A stretch of DNA of 64,000 nt. Origin: Candidatus Nitrosymbiomonas proteolyticus (lineage in GTDB: Bacteria > Armatimonadota > Fimbriimonadia > Fimbriimonadales > Fimbriimonadaceae). Below the pieces are notes generated by a model. The model had not been told where the DNA came from, searched no databases, and saw only the letters and a list, made by a program, of their open reading frames with translations. This document shows positions 25,938 through 34,002 of this stretch, piece after piece; position 1 is the stretch's first letter, and the number at the start of each line of letters is the position of its first letter. The DNA lies in NCBI GenBank assembly GCA_017347465.1, contig AP021858.1:2684472-2748471 (forward strand), in the 5' to 3' direction. Both the position numbers and the translations under genes were made by a program.

Positions 25938-26360
25938 ATGACCCGACCGAATCCGCCCACGACGCCTGAAGAGTACATCGCCGGGCTCGACGAGCCAAGG
26001 CGAACGCACGTTCAAACGCTTTTCGACCTCATTCGCAAGGCGGCGCCCGAGCTTGAGCCTTGGATGGTCTCCGGCAAGATCGGCTTTGGGAAGTTCCCCT
26101 ACCAGGGCAAAAGTAAAGCCTGTTCGGGAGAGTGGTTCAAGCTCGGCCTGGCGAGTAACAAGAACTCGATTATGTTTGCGTCTTGCGCGGCCGGCGAAAA
26201 CGGCAAAACGCTGCCCGAGACCTACGCCGAGAAGCTACCCAAAGCGAGCATTGGCCGAAGCTGCATCAATTTCCGCAAGTTCGAGGACGCGGACCTCGAC
26301 GTACTCCGCGAAATCGCCGAAAGGACGGCAAAGGCAGACTTCTCGAACTGGATGATGTGA
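25938..26360 (+). CDS. DUF1801 domain protein
   Basis: A 140-residue cytoplasmic protein of the DUF1801/YdhG type: TPEEYIAGLDEPRRTHVQTL (residues 9-28), then PELEPWMVSGKIGFGKFPY and CINFRKFEDADLDVLREIA are the conserved parts. The fold is a small alpha/beta domain of unknown role. Divergent from the GH97 gene, with 82 bases between. Followed by 229 bases without any feature I can support. Confidence 0.8.
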   Translation: MTRPNPPTTPEEYIAGLDEPRRTHVQTLFDLIRKAAPELEPWMVSGKIGFGKFPYQGKSKACSGEWFKLGLASNKNSIMFASCAAGENGKTLPETYAEKLPKASIGRSCINFRKFEDADLDVLREIAERTAKADFSNWMM

Positions 26361-26589
26361 TGAGAATGCATTGGGAACTGGCAGCGTAAGTGATTCGTCG
26401 AACCCGGCAGCTTGCCCAAGCATCCAGCGTCGAGCAGCACTGATCAAGCGGGAAATGGTCACCGCACGGACGCCGCGCGCGGTCCTACGACACCTCCCGA
26501 AACCTGCCCGACTCTCGAAAACTCCGCATTGTCCAGCGTGGTTGTCGGTGCGCCCGATCCTAAGAACTCGCCGCACCGTCTGAAACAGT

Positions 26590-28023
26590 ATGAGGAAGCT
26601 CGCATCCGCTGGCGCGGGCGCTCTGGTGTCCGGAGCCTTGCTGACGGCCGCCATGCCGCCCGCCGACCTTGGGATGCTCTCTTGGCTCTGCATGGCCCCT
26701 CTTCTGATCGGAGTTCGTGGGTCTGGCTTCGTCGTCGGTTCGTTGGCTGCCTTGGGGGCGGCATTGATCGCAGCGTGGCTGAGTGTGATTGGCGTGTTCT
26801 ATCCTGGCGTCGCCCGCCTCGATGAAACGGCAGCCTGGCATTACGTGGGCTTCTTCTTGTTCTCCCTTTCGATGGTCGCCGTTGCGGGTATTTGGGCCGA
26901 CCTAAAGACGACGTCACGCTGGGTTTGGCTTTGGCTCCCTGCGATCGCCGTTGTGGCGGAAGCAACGCTACTGCTCTACCTTCCCGCACACTTGGGACTG
27001 GCGCACTATCGTTCCCCGTTTCTATTGAAAGTGGCCTCGTTCACCGGCATTTGGGGAGTCTCGTACCTCGTATGGGCATCGAATGTCCGCGTGGCTATGG
27101 CGTTTGCCGACGGCCGACTACGCGAAAGATCGAAGCTGCTTGCGGCTCGGACCCTGGACGTAAGTTTGCTCGCAGTCATACTCGCAACCGTGGTTTGGCG
27201 GTTTCCGCCCCCAGCCCCCGGGGCATTGGGCGAAGGCAAACAGGGCCAAATGCTCTTAGCAGCCATTCAGACACTGAGTCATGAACCCGACCAACTCGAT
27301 CGGCTCCATCGACAGGCGGCCGCGCATGAGCCTGAATACGTGGTGTGGCCCGAACTCAGCGCATCCGGGTGGGTGGTCGGTGGGGACGTTGGAGAGTTAC
27401 AGAAGGTAAGCGAGCAAGGCGTTGCGTTCGTAACGAGCTACCCGAGATTGGAGGGAGGCACGTTACCGTACAACGTGTCTACTCTCTTCATCGAGGGCAA
27501 GGCATTGGGGAATTACCGGAAGCGCAAGCTGTTTGGTGGAGAAAGGTCGATGCATCTGCCAGGGGGTAAGCCGACTTCGGCGCGCTTTCGCAAGGGGGAT
27601 GTAGGGCTTCTTGTCTGCTTCGATTCGTGCTTTCCCTATATCGTTCGAGAGACCGCCAGCCTACCTGGCGTGAATTCGATTTCCTTGCCCAGCATGGGGC
27701 CGGAAAGCCCCTTCGGCGTAATGCAAGCGGTGCACGGCGCGTTCACTCCCTTTCGGGCAGCGGAAAACGGTGTCGCGATTGCTCGCGGCGAGAGCAGTGC
27801 CTTCGCTCAAATTGTCGATGGGGACGGCCGAATTGTGGCCGAGGCGCCTGCGGGATTCGAGGGGGCGATTGCCGGCTGGGTTTCCGACCGACCGCGGTGG
27901 ACATTCTACAAGGTCGCAGGCGATTGGTTCCTGGGGGTGTGCTTGGTGGTGACTCTGATCGTTGGCGCAAAGGCGCTTCTCCGGCAGCGAAAGGAAGCTG
28001 TTCCGGGACGCTCCGACCCTTGA
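26590..28023 (+). CDS. Apolipoprotein N-acyltransferase-like membrane protein (CN hydrolase domain)
   Basis: Lnt-type enzyme that would add the third acyl chain to lipoproteins. About six N-terminal membrane segments (residues 5-210) are followed by a carbon-nitrogen hydrolase domain with the Glu-Lys-Cys triad: Glu in VVWPEL (about 257), Lys in YRKRKLFGGE, Cys in VGLLVCFDSCFP (about 345). A last membrane helix (WFLGVCLVVTLIVGAKALL) and a basic tail follow. 477 residues is slightly shorter than E. coli Lnt, and the membrane half is divergent, so a related N-acyltransferase or amidase cannot be excluded. Confidence 0.75.
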   Translation: MRKLASAGAGALVSGALLTAAMPPADLGMLSWLCMAPLLIGVRGSGFVVGSLAALGAALIAAWLSVIGVFYPGVARLDETAAWHYVGFFLFSLSMVAVAGIWADLKTTSRWVWLWLPAIAVVAEATLLLYLPAHLGLAHYRSPFLLKVASFTGIWGVSYLVWASNVRVAMAFADGRLRERSKLLAARTLDVSLLAVILATVVWRFPPPAPGALGEGKQGQMLLAAIQTLSHEPDQLDRLHRQAAAHEPEYVVWPELSASGWVVGGDVGELQKVSEQGVAFVTSYPRLEGGTLPYNVSTLFIEGKALGNYRKRKLFGGERSMHLPGGKPTSARFRKGDVGLLVCFDSCFPYIVRETASLPGVNSISLPSMGPESPFGVMQAVHGAFTPFRAAENGVAIARGESSAFAQIVDGDGRIVAEAPAGFEGAIAGWVSDRPRWTFYKVAGDWFLGVCLVVTLIVGAKALLRQRKEAVPGRSDP

Positions 28024-28268
28024 GGGCAACGGTTTCTCGGTCGTCGCACGAGGATCGGATCTGAATGCGACCAGAAGCGCAAGGCTATCGAGGTGCCGCC
28101 CGCGGCGTCCGGACAGCAGGACCGTAGTACCGTTTGACTGCAAGAGTCGGGAGTTCTTTCCAGCCTCCCAGCCTCTGTGAAGCATGTCTCTGCAGCCGGT
28201 AACGTGAACGAGACCCTTCACCCCTGGCGGGAGGGATGCAAACCTCCTGGCCCGCGTGAGTCCGGTTC

Positions 28269-28445
28269 GATCCTCGAGGCCTGAAGGACCGCGAGGTTAC
28301 AGCGAAGACCGAAGGCCTGGAATCCGTGCCACCCGACCGATCCTCGAGGCCTGAAGGACCGCGAGGTTACAGCAAAGGCCGAGGGCCTGGAATCCGTGCC
28401 ACCCGACCGATCCGGTAGGCCTGAAAGGCCGCAAGAATACATCCG
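28269..28445. repeat. 70-bp tandem repeat (two full copies and a diverged third)
   Basis: The unit begins CGATCCTCGAGGCCTGAAGG and continues ACCGCGAGGTTACAGC to CCGTGCCACCCGAC. Copies start at 28268, 28338 and 28408 (period 70). The third copy diverges after GGCCTGAAAGGCCGC. The GGCCTGAAGGRCC core is a short inverted repeat. Part of the 1.38-kb gap between the Lnt-like gene and nnrS. From 28446 to 28740 only loosely similar words are seen and no gene. Confidence 0.8.
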
Positions 28446-28740
28446 AGCGCCCCGGTCTGACTCGATGAGCGGACCTGGTCCGAGAGGAAGCTCAATTCTC
28501 TGCGGGCCCTGCGATTCAGTAGAGGACTTCCGCTAAGGCGGGGCAGCCCTGCGCGTCAGAAGCGGCTTGACATTCGCGAAGGATGTTGAGAGTTGCGGCC
28601 CAACAGGCCGCCTCTGTATTGGGGGCTGGTTTCCACAAGGGCGGTGCCCTTCGCTCTAACATCTCGACCCCGTCGGGCCTGAGGTTCGCGTTTCCGAAGG
28701 CGGAACCTGCGCGATTCGGGGTGTGCTCTTCGAGTCCGAC

Positions 28741-29313
28741 CAGGCTCCCCGGGGCCGGCCCCTCATCCCCTTGGTCCCCTTCTCCCCCAGAGGGGCGAAG
28801 GGGAAGTCTTGTGCCGCGGCGGCAGGCGGAGAAGTGGGTTCGAGTCCGGGGCTGCTCCGGGGGTCACGCGCGGGTTCCCCGGGGCCGGCCCCTCATCCCC
28901 TTGGTCCCCTTCTCCCCCAGAGGGGCGAAGGGGAAGTCTTGTGCCGCGGCAACAGGCGGAGAAGTGGGTTCGATCCCGGGGCTGCTCTGGGGGTCAGGCG
29001 CGGGCTCCCCGGGACTGGCCCCTCATCCCCTTGGTCCCCTTCTCCCCCAGAGGGGCGAAGGGGAAGTCTTGTGTCGCGGCGGCAGGCGGAGAAGTGGGTT
29101 CGATCCCGGGGCTGCTCTGGAGGTCAGACACGAGTTCCCGGGACCGGCCCCTCATCCCCTTGGTCCCCTTCTCGGGGAAGTCTTGTGCCGCGGCAACAGG
29201 CGGAGAAGTGGGTTCGATCCCGGGGCTGCTCTGGGGGTCAGGCGCGGGCTCCCCGGGACCGGCCCCTCATCCCCTTGGTCCCCTTCTCCCCCAGAGGGGC
29301 GAAGGGGAGACCT
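28741..29313. repeat. 130-bp tandem array of REP-like hairpin elements (five copies)
   Basis: Five copies of a motif CCTCATCCCCTTGGTCCCCT plus hairpin start at 28761, 28891, 29021, 29150 and 29265, giving periods of 130, 130, 129 and 115. Each full copy ends in an imperfect hairpin, CCCCTTC-T-CCCC / CAGA / GGGG-C-GAAGGGG; copy four lost its right half. The spacers between hairpins are also repeated (CTTGTGCCGCGG, GGCGGAGAAGTGGGTTCGA). Long open frames run through the array only because the unit is GC-rich. The related element recurs inside ubiD at 46.7 kb. Confidence 0.85.
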
Positions 29314-29350
29314 TCCCTGCTGCACCGTCCAGGACCGGACACGGCGAACG

Positions 29351-29366
29351 TATGATCGGCATCATA
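29351..29366. promoter_or_regulatory. Fnr/Dnr-type operator upstream of nnrS
   Basis: TATGATCGGCATCATA is a perfect inverted repeat with core TGAT-N4-ATCA, matching the Fnr/Nnr/Dnr consensus TTGAT-N4-ATCAA except at the outer bases. It lies 35 bases before the nnrS start, and a Crp/Fnr-family regulator is encoded right after nnrS. Confidence 0.55.
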
Positions 29367-29400
29367 GACGCAGGAAGGCGTTGCTCCTACCTTTACGGAA

Positions 29401-30762
29401 GTGAAGTCTTTTCAACTTCCCGAACTTCGAGTCGTTGCCCAGCAGATTCCAGGGACAGCCTCGACGGACCGGGCGCCGACGGAGATCTACCGACCCTTCT
29501 TCGTCGCGGGCATCCTGAGCGTCCTCACGGCCGGATGCCTTCTGGGCGCGGTCGCGCTCTTGGGGATCGCACTCAATTCGAGCTACACCGTCTCCGCGTG
29601 GACTCCCTACATCCTCGCCCACGCGAATTCGCAACTCTATGGGTGGGTCGGGTTCTTTGTGATGGGCTTCTCGATGCAGCAGCACGCGCCCACGGTCGCC
29701 ACCAAGGCGTCGTTTCTCCGATTGGCTTATGGGGCGATGGTATTGATGGGACTCGGGATCGCGGTCAGGTTCGCGGCCGAGCCTCTCGTGGCGGTCGATC
29801 GAGGGCTTTGGATTCCGATCGGAATGGCCGCTTGCTGGGCTCAAGCCGCCGCGGTTCTGCTCTACCTTTACAACATCACCTTCAATCGCTTTCGGAGCCG
29901 CGGGAAGATGCCGTGGCAGTCAATTCTCGTGCTCGGGTCGCTTTCCTGGCTACTCGCAGTGACGCTGGCGGAGCCGTTTTTCTTCGTCGCCTCGCATGGA
30001 ACGGACCCTCAGGCTCGCATTCTGTTCATCGCGGAGTGGTTCGTGCCCTATCGCGACGCTCAGTTCCTCGGTTTCGTCGCCTCGATGGTGTTTGGGGTCG
30101 CGCTCGTGAAGATGTACACCTGCTTCGGCGCGGAGGAGGCCTGCCCGAAGCTCGGGTTGGGCGGGTACGCGGTCTGGACCGTGGGGCTGTTGGCCCGGAT
30201 GGGCGGTTGGGTCTATGCGTTTCAGAACGGCCTCGAAGGCGACTCGCGCCTCATCTATCACGCCGGGGGCCTACTGCTTGCCGCCGGCGCGGTGATGATG
30301 GTCCTCGCAACGCGCATGTTCTCGACGCTCGATATCGCCGCGCCATCGCAGAAGTTCGTTCGGGCGGCGTTTAGCTGGCTGATCCTTGGCGGGGTTCTCA
30401 TCGCGGTCGAGCCGCTCCACCTCGCCGCCATCGGCCACCCGTTTTCCCACGCGTACCTCGGGGCGATCCGCCACGCGATCACCGTTGGGTTTATTAGCCA
30501 AATGATCGTGGGCGTGGGGATGCACGTTGCCGCCAGGATGAACGACATCCCGGCCCGGTACGAGCGCCCGCTTTGGGCGACGTTTTGGCTTTTGAACCTG
30601 GGAAACGCCGCTAGGGTCGGGCTGGAGATCGCAACCGACTACTCTCCCGGCGCATTCCTTCCCATGGGAATCACCGGATTCGTGGAGCTTGCCGGGCTCG
30701 CGCTTTGGGCCGCTTACATGCTCAGGACCATGCTCCGCCCCAAGAGCCTAGTCGTTGCGTGA
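29401..30762 (+). CDS. nnrS: NnrS family membrane protein
   Basis: NnrS is a haem- and copper-containing membrane protein linked to nitric oxide resistance. About 12 hydrophobic segments; family landmarks are the N-terminal YRPFFVAGILS, the histidine-rich ILAHANSQLYGWVGFFVMGF (about 80-99), and IRHAITVGFISQMIVGVGMHVAAR (about 360-383) with conserved His ligands. The start GTG 29401 lies 35 bases after a TGAT-N4-ATCA palindrome. The Crp/Fnr gene follows within five bases, so the two are probably one operon controlled by that regulator. No NO reductase is in the window. Confidence 0.85.
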   Translation: MKSFQLPELRVVAQQIPGTASTDRAPTEIYRPFFVAGILSVLTAGCLLGAVALLGIALNSSYTVSAWTPYILAHANSQLYGWVGFFVMGFSMQQHAPTVATKASFLRLAYGAMVLMGLGIAVRFAAEPLVAVDRGLWIPIGMAACWAQAAAVLLYLYNITFNRFRSRGKMPWQSILVLGSLSWLLAVTLAEPFFFVASHGTDPQARILFIAEWFVPYRDAQFLGFVASMVFGVALVKMYTCFGAEEACPKLGLGGYAVWTVGLLARMGGWVYAFQNGLEGDSRLIYHAGGLLLAAGAVMMVLATRMFSTLDIAAPSQKFVRAAFSWLILGGVLIAVEPLHLAAIGHPFSHAYLGAIRHAITVGFISQMIVGVGMHVAARMNDIPARYERPLWATFWLLNLGNAARVGLEIATDYSPGAFLPMGITGFVELAGLALWAAYMLRTMLRPKSLVVA

Positions 30763-30766
30763 CACA

Positions 30767-31486
30767 ATGGAGATAATGGCTTCGCGTCCGGAACGACCCA
30801 CTAACCTCGCCGTCGTCGAGTCATGCACTCTTCTCAATTCGATCCCTGTGGCGGACAGGCAGCAGGTGGCCAACAACTCGTTCATGGCGTACGCCGAGCG
30901 CGGAGAAGTGATATGGCTCGCAGGGACCGCCGCAGAGTGTTGCGTGATCGCAGGCACAGGCTTCATCAAGATGACCAAGCTGTCGTCGTCCGGGCATGAA
31001 GTGACAATGGAACTGCTCGGCCCAGGCCAAGTGCTGGGCTTGATGGCGGTCATCGAGGGGCGGCAGTTCCCCCTTTCGGCGGTCTCGGTGACAAACTGTT
31101 GGTACCTGAAAGTTCCGTCTCGTGTCATCTTGCCGATTTACCAGGCTAACTCGAACCTGAAGGACCAAGTGGTGCGCACCATCGGCCCCCGCGTCAGGCG
31201 CGCCCACGAGATGATGTCGCGATTCTCGACCGGCAGCGCGGAAGAGTGCATCGCGGCGGTGCTCTTCATTCTCGCTGACAGCTACGGGACGCACAAGGGC
31301 AATAAGGTTCGTTTGGACGTACCGTTGACCCGGCAGGAGATTAGCGAAATGGCCGGAACGACCGTGGAGACTACGATTCGAGTGATGTCGCGGTGGCAAA
31401 AGTCCGGAATCGTTCGGACCGAGCACCAGATGATCACGATTCTCGATGCCGAGCGGCTCGACCGCATCATGCGCGACACGCCTTGA
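30767..31486 (+). CDS. Crp/Fnr-family regulator next to nnrS (Dnr/Nnr-like candidate)
   Basis: A sensor domain (SFMAYAERGEVIWLAGTAAECC to LLGPGQVLGLMAVIEG, residues 35-105), a long dimer helix (NLKDQVVRTIGPRVRRAHEMM) and a winged helix LTRQEISEMAGTTVETTIRVMSRW. No N-terminal cysteine cluster, so not an oxygen-sensing Fnr; Dnr/NnrR-type regulators of NO genes are built like this. It begins at ATG 30767, five bases after nnrS. Its own target may be the palindrome at 29351. The NO link is inference from context. Confidence 0.8.
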   Translation: MEIMASRPERPTNLAVVESCTLLNSIPVADRQQVANNSFMAYAERGEVIWLAGTAAECCVIAGTGFIKMTKLSSSGHEVTMELLGPGQVLGLMAVIEGRQFPLSAVSVTNCWYLKVPSRVILPIYQANSNLKDQVVRTIGPRVRRAHEMMSRFSTGSAEECIAAVLFILADSYGTHKGNKVRLDVPLTRQEISEMAGTTVETTIRVMSRWQKSGIVRTEHQMITILDAERLDRIMRDTP

Positions 31487-31505
31487 TTGCCGATATAATG
31501 GCGGC

Positions 31506-31838
31506 ATGGGCAAGGTTCCCGGCCACTATTCGAGGTTTCTCGAAAAGCACCCTGAGGTCGCTTCGGCCTACAGAAAGCTCAGTCAAGCCGTAGCGGAGGA
31601 CGGTCCGCTCGATCCCAAGACCTGCGCCCTGATCAAGCTGGGGATGTCGGTGGCGGCCAATCGCGAAGGCGCTACGCACAGCCACACGCGCAAGGCGATC
31701 GAAGCAGGCGCGACTCCCGACGAAATCCGCCACGCCGTGTTGCAGGGCACCACCACGCTGGGCTTTCCGCAGATGATGGCAGGCCTCGCTTGGGTCGAAG
31801 ACGTTCTCGCGGGGTCCCGATCGGACGCAAAGGAATAG
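31506..31838 (+). CDS. Carboxymuconolactone decarboxylase / AhpD-like protein lacking CxxC
   Basis: A 110-residue all-helical protein of the CMD/AhpD family: LDPKTCALIKLGMSVAANRE followed by GATHSHTRKAIEAGATPDEI and VLQGTTTLGFPQMMAG. The family's E-x-n-CxxC-x-n-H motif is reduced: there is no CxxC, although the His residues remain, so peroxidase-type disulfide exchange is not expected. ATG 31506 is taken, with a TATAAT at 31494-31499 close upstream; the earlier in-frame start at 31446 lies inside the regulator gene. Convergent with the radical SAM gene. Confidence 0.8.
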   Translation: MGKVPGHYSRFLEKHPEVASAYRKLSQAVAEDGPLDPKTCALIKLGMSVAANREGATHSHTRKAIEAGATPDEIRHAVLQGTTTLGFPQMMAGLAWVEDVLAGSRSDAKE

Positions 31839-31842
31839 CGAC

Positions 31843-32970
31843 TCAGACCGTTCGCAACTCGCGCTCGATCTCTTTGGCGAGCGATCGGAACGTGGGCAGC
31901 GAATGGGAGTAAAAGGCCTTCCAGCCGTCGCAGAGAACGCTCTTGGTCTCCGGCGCAGAACCAGGGGGTCCTCGGTGCTTGAGGCAATCCCCCGCGCAAA
32001 GCTCCAAGTATTCGCACCTCTGACAATCGGAGTGCCACCGAGGTTTGCGGGCTCCGAACTCCACATACTTGGGCTCTGCGAGCATCTCTTCCCAAGTCTG
32101 AGATCGAACGTTGCCGAGGCCGAGTTCCGACCGCACGAAGAAGTCGCAGGGGTACACGTCGCCGCTGAACTCGACCACGAAGTACTGGCAACAGTTCGTG
32201 TCCATCGGGCATAGAGTCGGCCGCCCAAGCACCAGCTTGTTCACGATCGAATCGAACTGGCGGACGGATACCCTGCGGGTGTCTGACTTGCGCCATTCCT
32301 CGAAGACATCACTGAGAAACTGCCCCCAGGCCTCGCCATCGACTGCGAAATCCGCGAGAGCGCCGGCGGGGTCGAACTCGACGCAAGGGATATATTGGTG
32401 GAAGTCGAACCCCAGGCTCTTGAGGTAGCGGTACATCTCCTTGCCGTGGGGAGCGTTCGCTTGCGTCACTACGCACAGCACGTTGCACTCGACGCCGTGC
32501 TTGCGGAGCGTTTCCAGGCCCGCGATCACCTGCTCATGAGTGGCGCGGCCGGGCGCCGTGAGCCTGTACTCGTCGTGAATCTCCGGCGGACCGTCGATGC
32601 TGACTCCGACGAGGTATTCGCGCGCCTTCAGGTGGCGAGCCAACTCGTCAGTGAGGAGGGTGGCGTTCGTTTGCAGCCCGTTCGAGACCCGCCCGCCCGG
32701 CGGCGAGTACCGGTCCTGAAGCTCGGCGACCATTTCGAAGAACTCCAGGCCCATCAGGGTCGGTTCGCCGCCTTGCCACAAGAAGATGTGCTCATGCAAC
32801 GGAACGGACAGATAGGTTCGGATGATCGCTTCCAGGGTCTCGTCCCTCATCCGATGCTTCTTTCCAGGGTAGAAGTCGAGGTGGTCGAGGTAGAAGCAGT
32901 ACCGGCAGCGAAGGTTGCAGTCGGCGGAAACCGGCTTGATCAGAAGGCTGAATGGACGAACGCGCTGCAT
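31843..32970 (-). CDS. Radical SAM enzyme, anaerobic sulfatase maturase (anSME) type with SPASM domain
   Basis: Radical SAM enzymes of this group convert Cys or Ser of sulfatases to formylglycine. The CNLRCRYCFYL motif (residues 18-28) holds the cluster, QGGEPTLMG (about 65-73) and SIDGPPEIHDEYR (about 123-135) are anSME-like, and the SPASM cysteines appear in NCCQYFVVEFSGDVYPCDFF, SDCQRCEYLELCAGDC and VLCDGW. 375 residues is the usual length. No sulfatase gene is in the window, so the substrate is elsewhere or is another protein. Confidence 0.88.
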   Translation of the reverse strand: MQRVRPFSLLIKPVSADCNLRCRYCFYLDHLDFYPGKKHRMRDETLEAIIRTYLSVPLHEHIFLWQGGEPTLMGLEFFEMVAELQDRYSPPGGRVSNGLQTNATLLTDELARHLKAREYLVGVSIDGPPEIHDEYRLTAPGRATHEQVIAGLETLRKHGVECNVLCVVTQANAPHGKEMYRYLKSLGFDFHQYIPCVEFDPAGALADFAVDGEAWGQFLSDVFEEWRKSDTRRVSVRQFDSIVNKLVLGRPTLCPMDTNCCQYFVVEFSGDVYPCDFFVRSELGLGNVRSQTWEEMLAEPKYVEFGARKPRWHSDCQRCEYLELCAGDCLKHRGPPGSAPETKSVLCDGWKAFYSHSLPTFRSLAKEIERELRTV

Positions 32971-33147
32971 TTCGATCGGACGATGCTATCCTGGCACGAT
33001 TCCATCTCTCCATCAAAGTGTGGGAAGTCGGCGCGTCGGTTCCGCAAGCAATACCGCCTTCCCTAGAGCCAGGCTCAAACGCAGGGCCCAAGGCAACGCG
33101 CGGAACCTGAAGACCGTTCGTGTCGCCAAGCTCCCAAGACAGAGAAC

Positions 33148-33163
33148 TGACACAAATCTGTCA
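33148..33163. promoter_or_regulatory. Crp-like inverted repeat in an intergenic region
   Basis: TGACA-N6-TGTCA, spaced like a Crp site (TGTGA-N6-TCACA), in the region between the divergent anSME gene and a PEP-CTERM gene, 33 bases before the latter's start. Two Crp/Fnr regulators are encoded nearby. No other feature was seen in this region. Confidence 0.3.
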
Positions 33164-33195
33164 CAAATCACGACCTTTCCGTCAACTCTAGTTTG

Positions 33196-33825
33196 ATGCA
33201 ATTCAAATGGATGAAAAGGGGCAACCTAGGGCGCGGGACGCTGGCTGTTGTGGCTTCGCTCGGGGCGGCTCAGGCTGGCGCAATCTTCTACGACTTCGAC
33301 TCCCTCGCCAATGGCGTACACAGCCCGAACGATGTGCCCGGCCTGACCATCGAAACCGGCAGCGTCGACGTCTGGGCCAATGTAGGAGACACGATCACCT
33401 TCAACTCTGTGATTCCCCAGTTTCTAGTCTCGGGCAACTACGGGAACGCCTCCGACAAAATCATTTACGCGGGAGGGACAAAGGACTTGCTCATCACGCC
33501 AGATAGCGCGTTTACCTCCGCGTCCGTTTGGTCGGACGGATTCGATGGCGCGGGACAAGACGTGATCCGGATCCTAGGGCTTGCGGCAACCGGGAACCCG
33601 TACGAGTACCTAGTGCTCGATTACGACGGCGGGCTCGACGGACTGATTCAAATAGCGGTTGATTCCTCGACGTTTGACGCCATCATCTTAGAGTGTACGA
33701 CCGAGCAAGAAGGCTTCAACGATCTGGACCTGACTCCGGTCCCTGAACCTGCGACGCTCGCAGCCCTTGGGATGGGGCTGGGCTTACTCTGCCGCCGGGG
33801 TCGAAGCACAAGCTCAAGGGCCTGA
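33196..33825 (+). CDS. PEP-CTERM sorted secreted protein (unknown function)
   Basis: Exported protein with signal segment GTLAVVASLGAAQAGA near the start, an FDSLANGVHSPNDVPGLTIE stretch typical of secreted beta-sandwich proteins, an acidic Ca-binding-like middle (VLDYDGGLDG), and the sorting signal VPEPATLAALGMGLGLLC followed by RRGR. ATG 33196 is the first start after the promoter region; ATG 33211 would give a tighter signal peptide (MKRGNLGRG). The exact start is uncertain. No catalytic motif recognised. Confidence 0.75.
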   Translation: MQFKWMKRGNLGRGTLAVVASLGAAQAGAIFYDFDSLANGVHSPNDVPGLTIETGSVDVWANVGDTITFNSVIPQFLVSGNYGNASDKIIYAGGTKDLLITPDSAFTSASVWSDGFDGAGQDVIRILGLAATGNPYEYLVLDYDGGLDGLIQIAVDSSTFDAIILECTTEQEGFNDLDLTPVPEPATLAALGMGLGLLCRRGRSTSSRA

Positions 33826-33967
33826 GCCCTTCAACGGCGGCGTTCGACGTTGGAGATGCCCACGGGCTCAGAGCACCGAGATAAGGGCTTTCTCAACAGA
33901 ACCGGCAATCTTGCTAGCCGTATTCCTACGGAGATGCGTTACCATACTCACGGACCCGCTCTGCGGG

Positions 33968-33989
33968 AATTGTGGTTTTTCCCACAATT
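33968..33989 (+). promoter_or_regulatory. Leader hairpin just before a PEP-CTERM gene
   Basis: AATTGTGG (33968-33975) and CCACAATT (33982-33989) form a perfect eight-base stem around TTTTTC. The ribosome binding site GAGGAGGAGG follows immediately, so the hairpin could mask or stabilise the leader, or be an operator. Confidence 0.4.
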
Positions 33990-34002
33990 TGAGGAGGAGG
34001 AT

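Noticed and set aside
28261-28275. T-arm-like GGTTCGATCC suggesting a tRNA
   Set aside because: No acceptor or anticodon stem can be formed around it; it belongs to the 70-bp repeat.
28741-29313. Possible CRISPR array
   Set aside because: The period of about 130 bases and repeated rather than unique spacers do not fit CRISPR; no cas genes.
28809-30374. A 521-codon open frame through the repeat array and across nnrS
   Set aside because: It reads the GC-rich 130-bp repeats and then a wrong frame of nnrS; no start signal and no homology. The other frames at 28583 and 28723 are rejected for the same reason.
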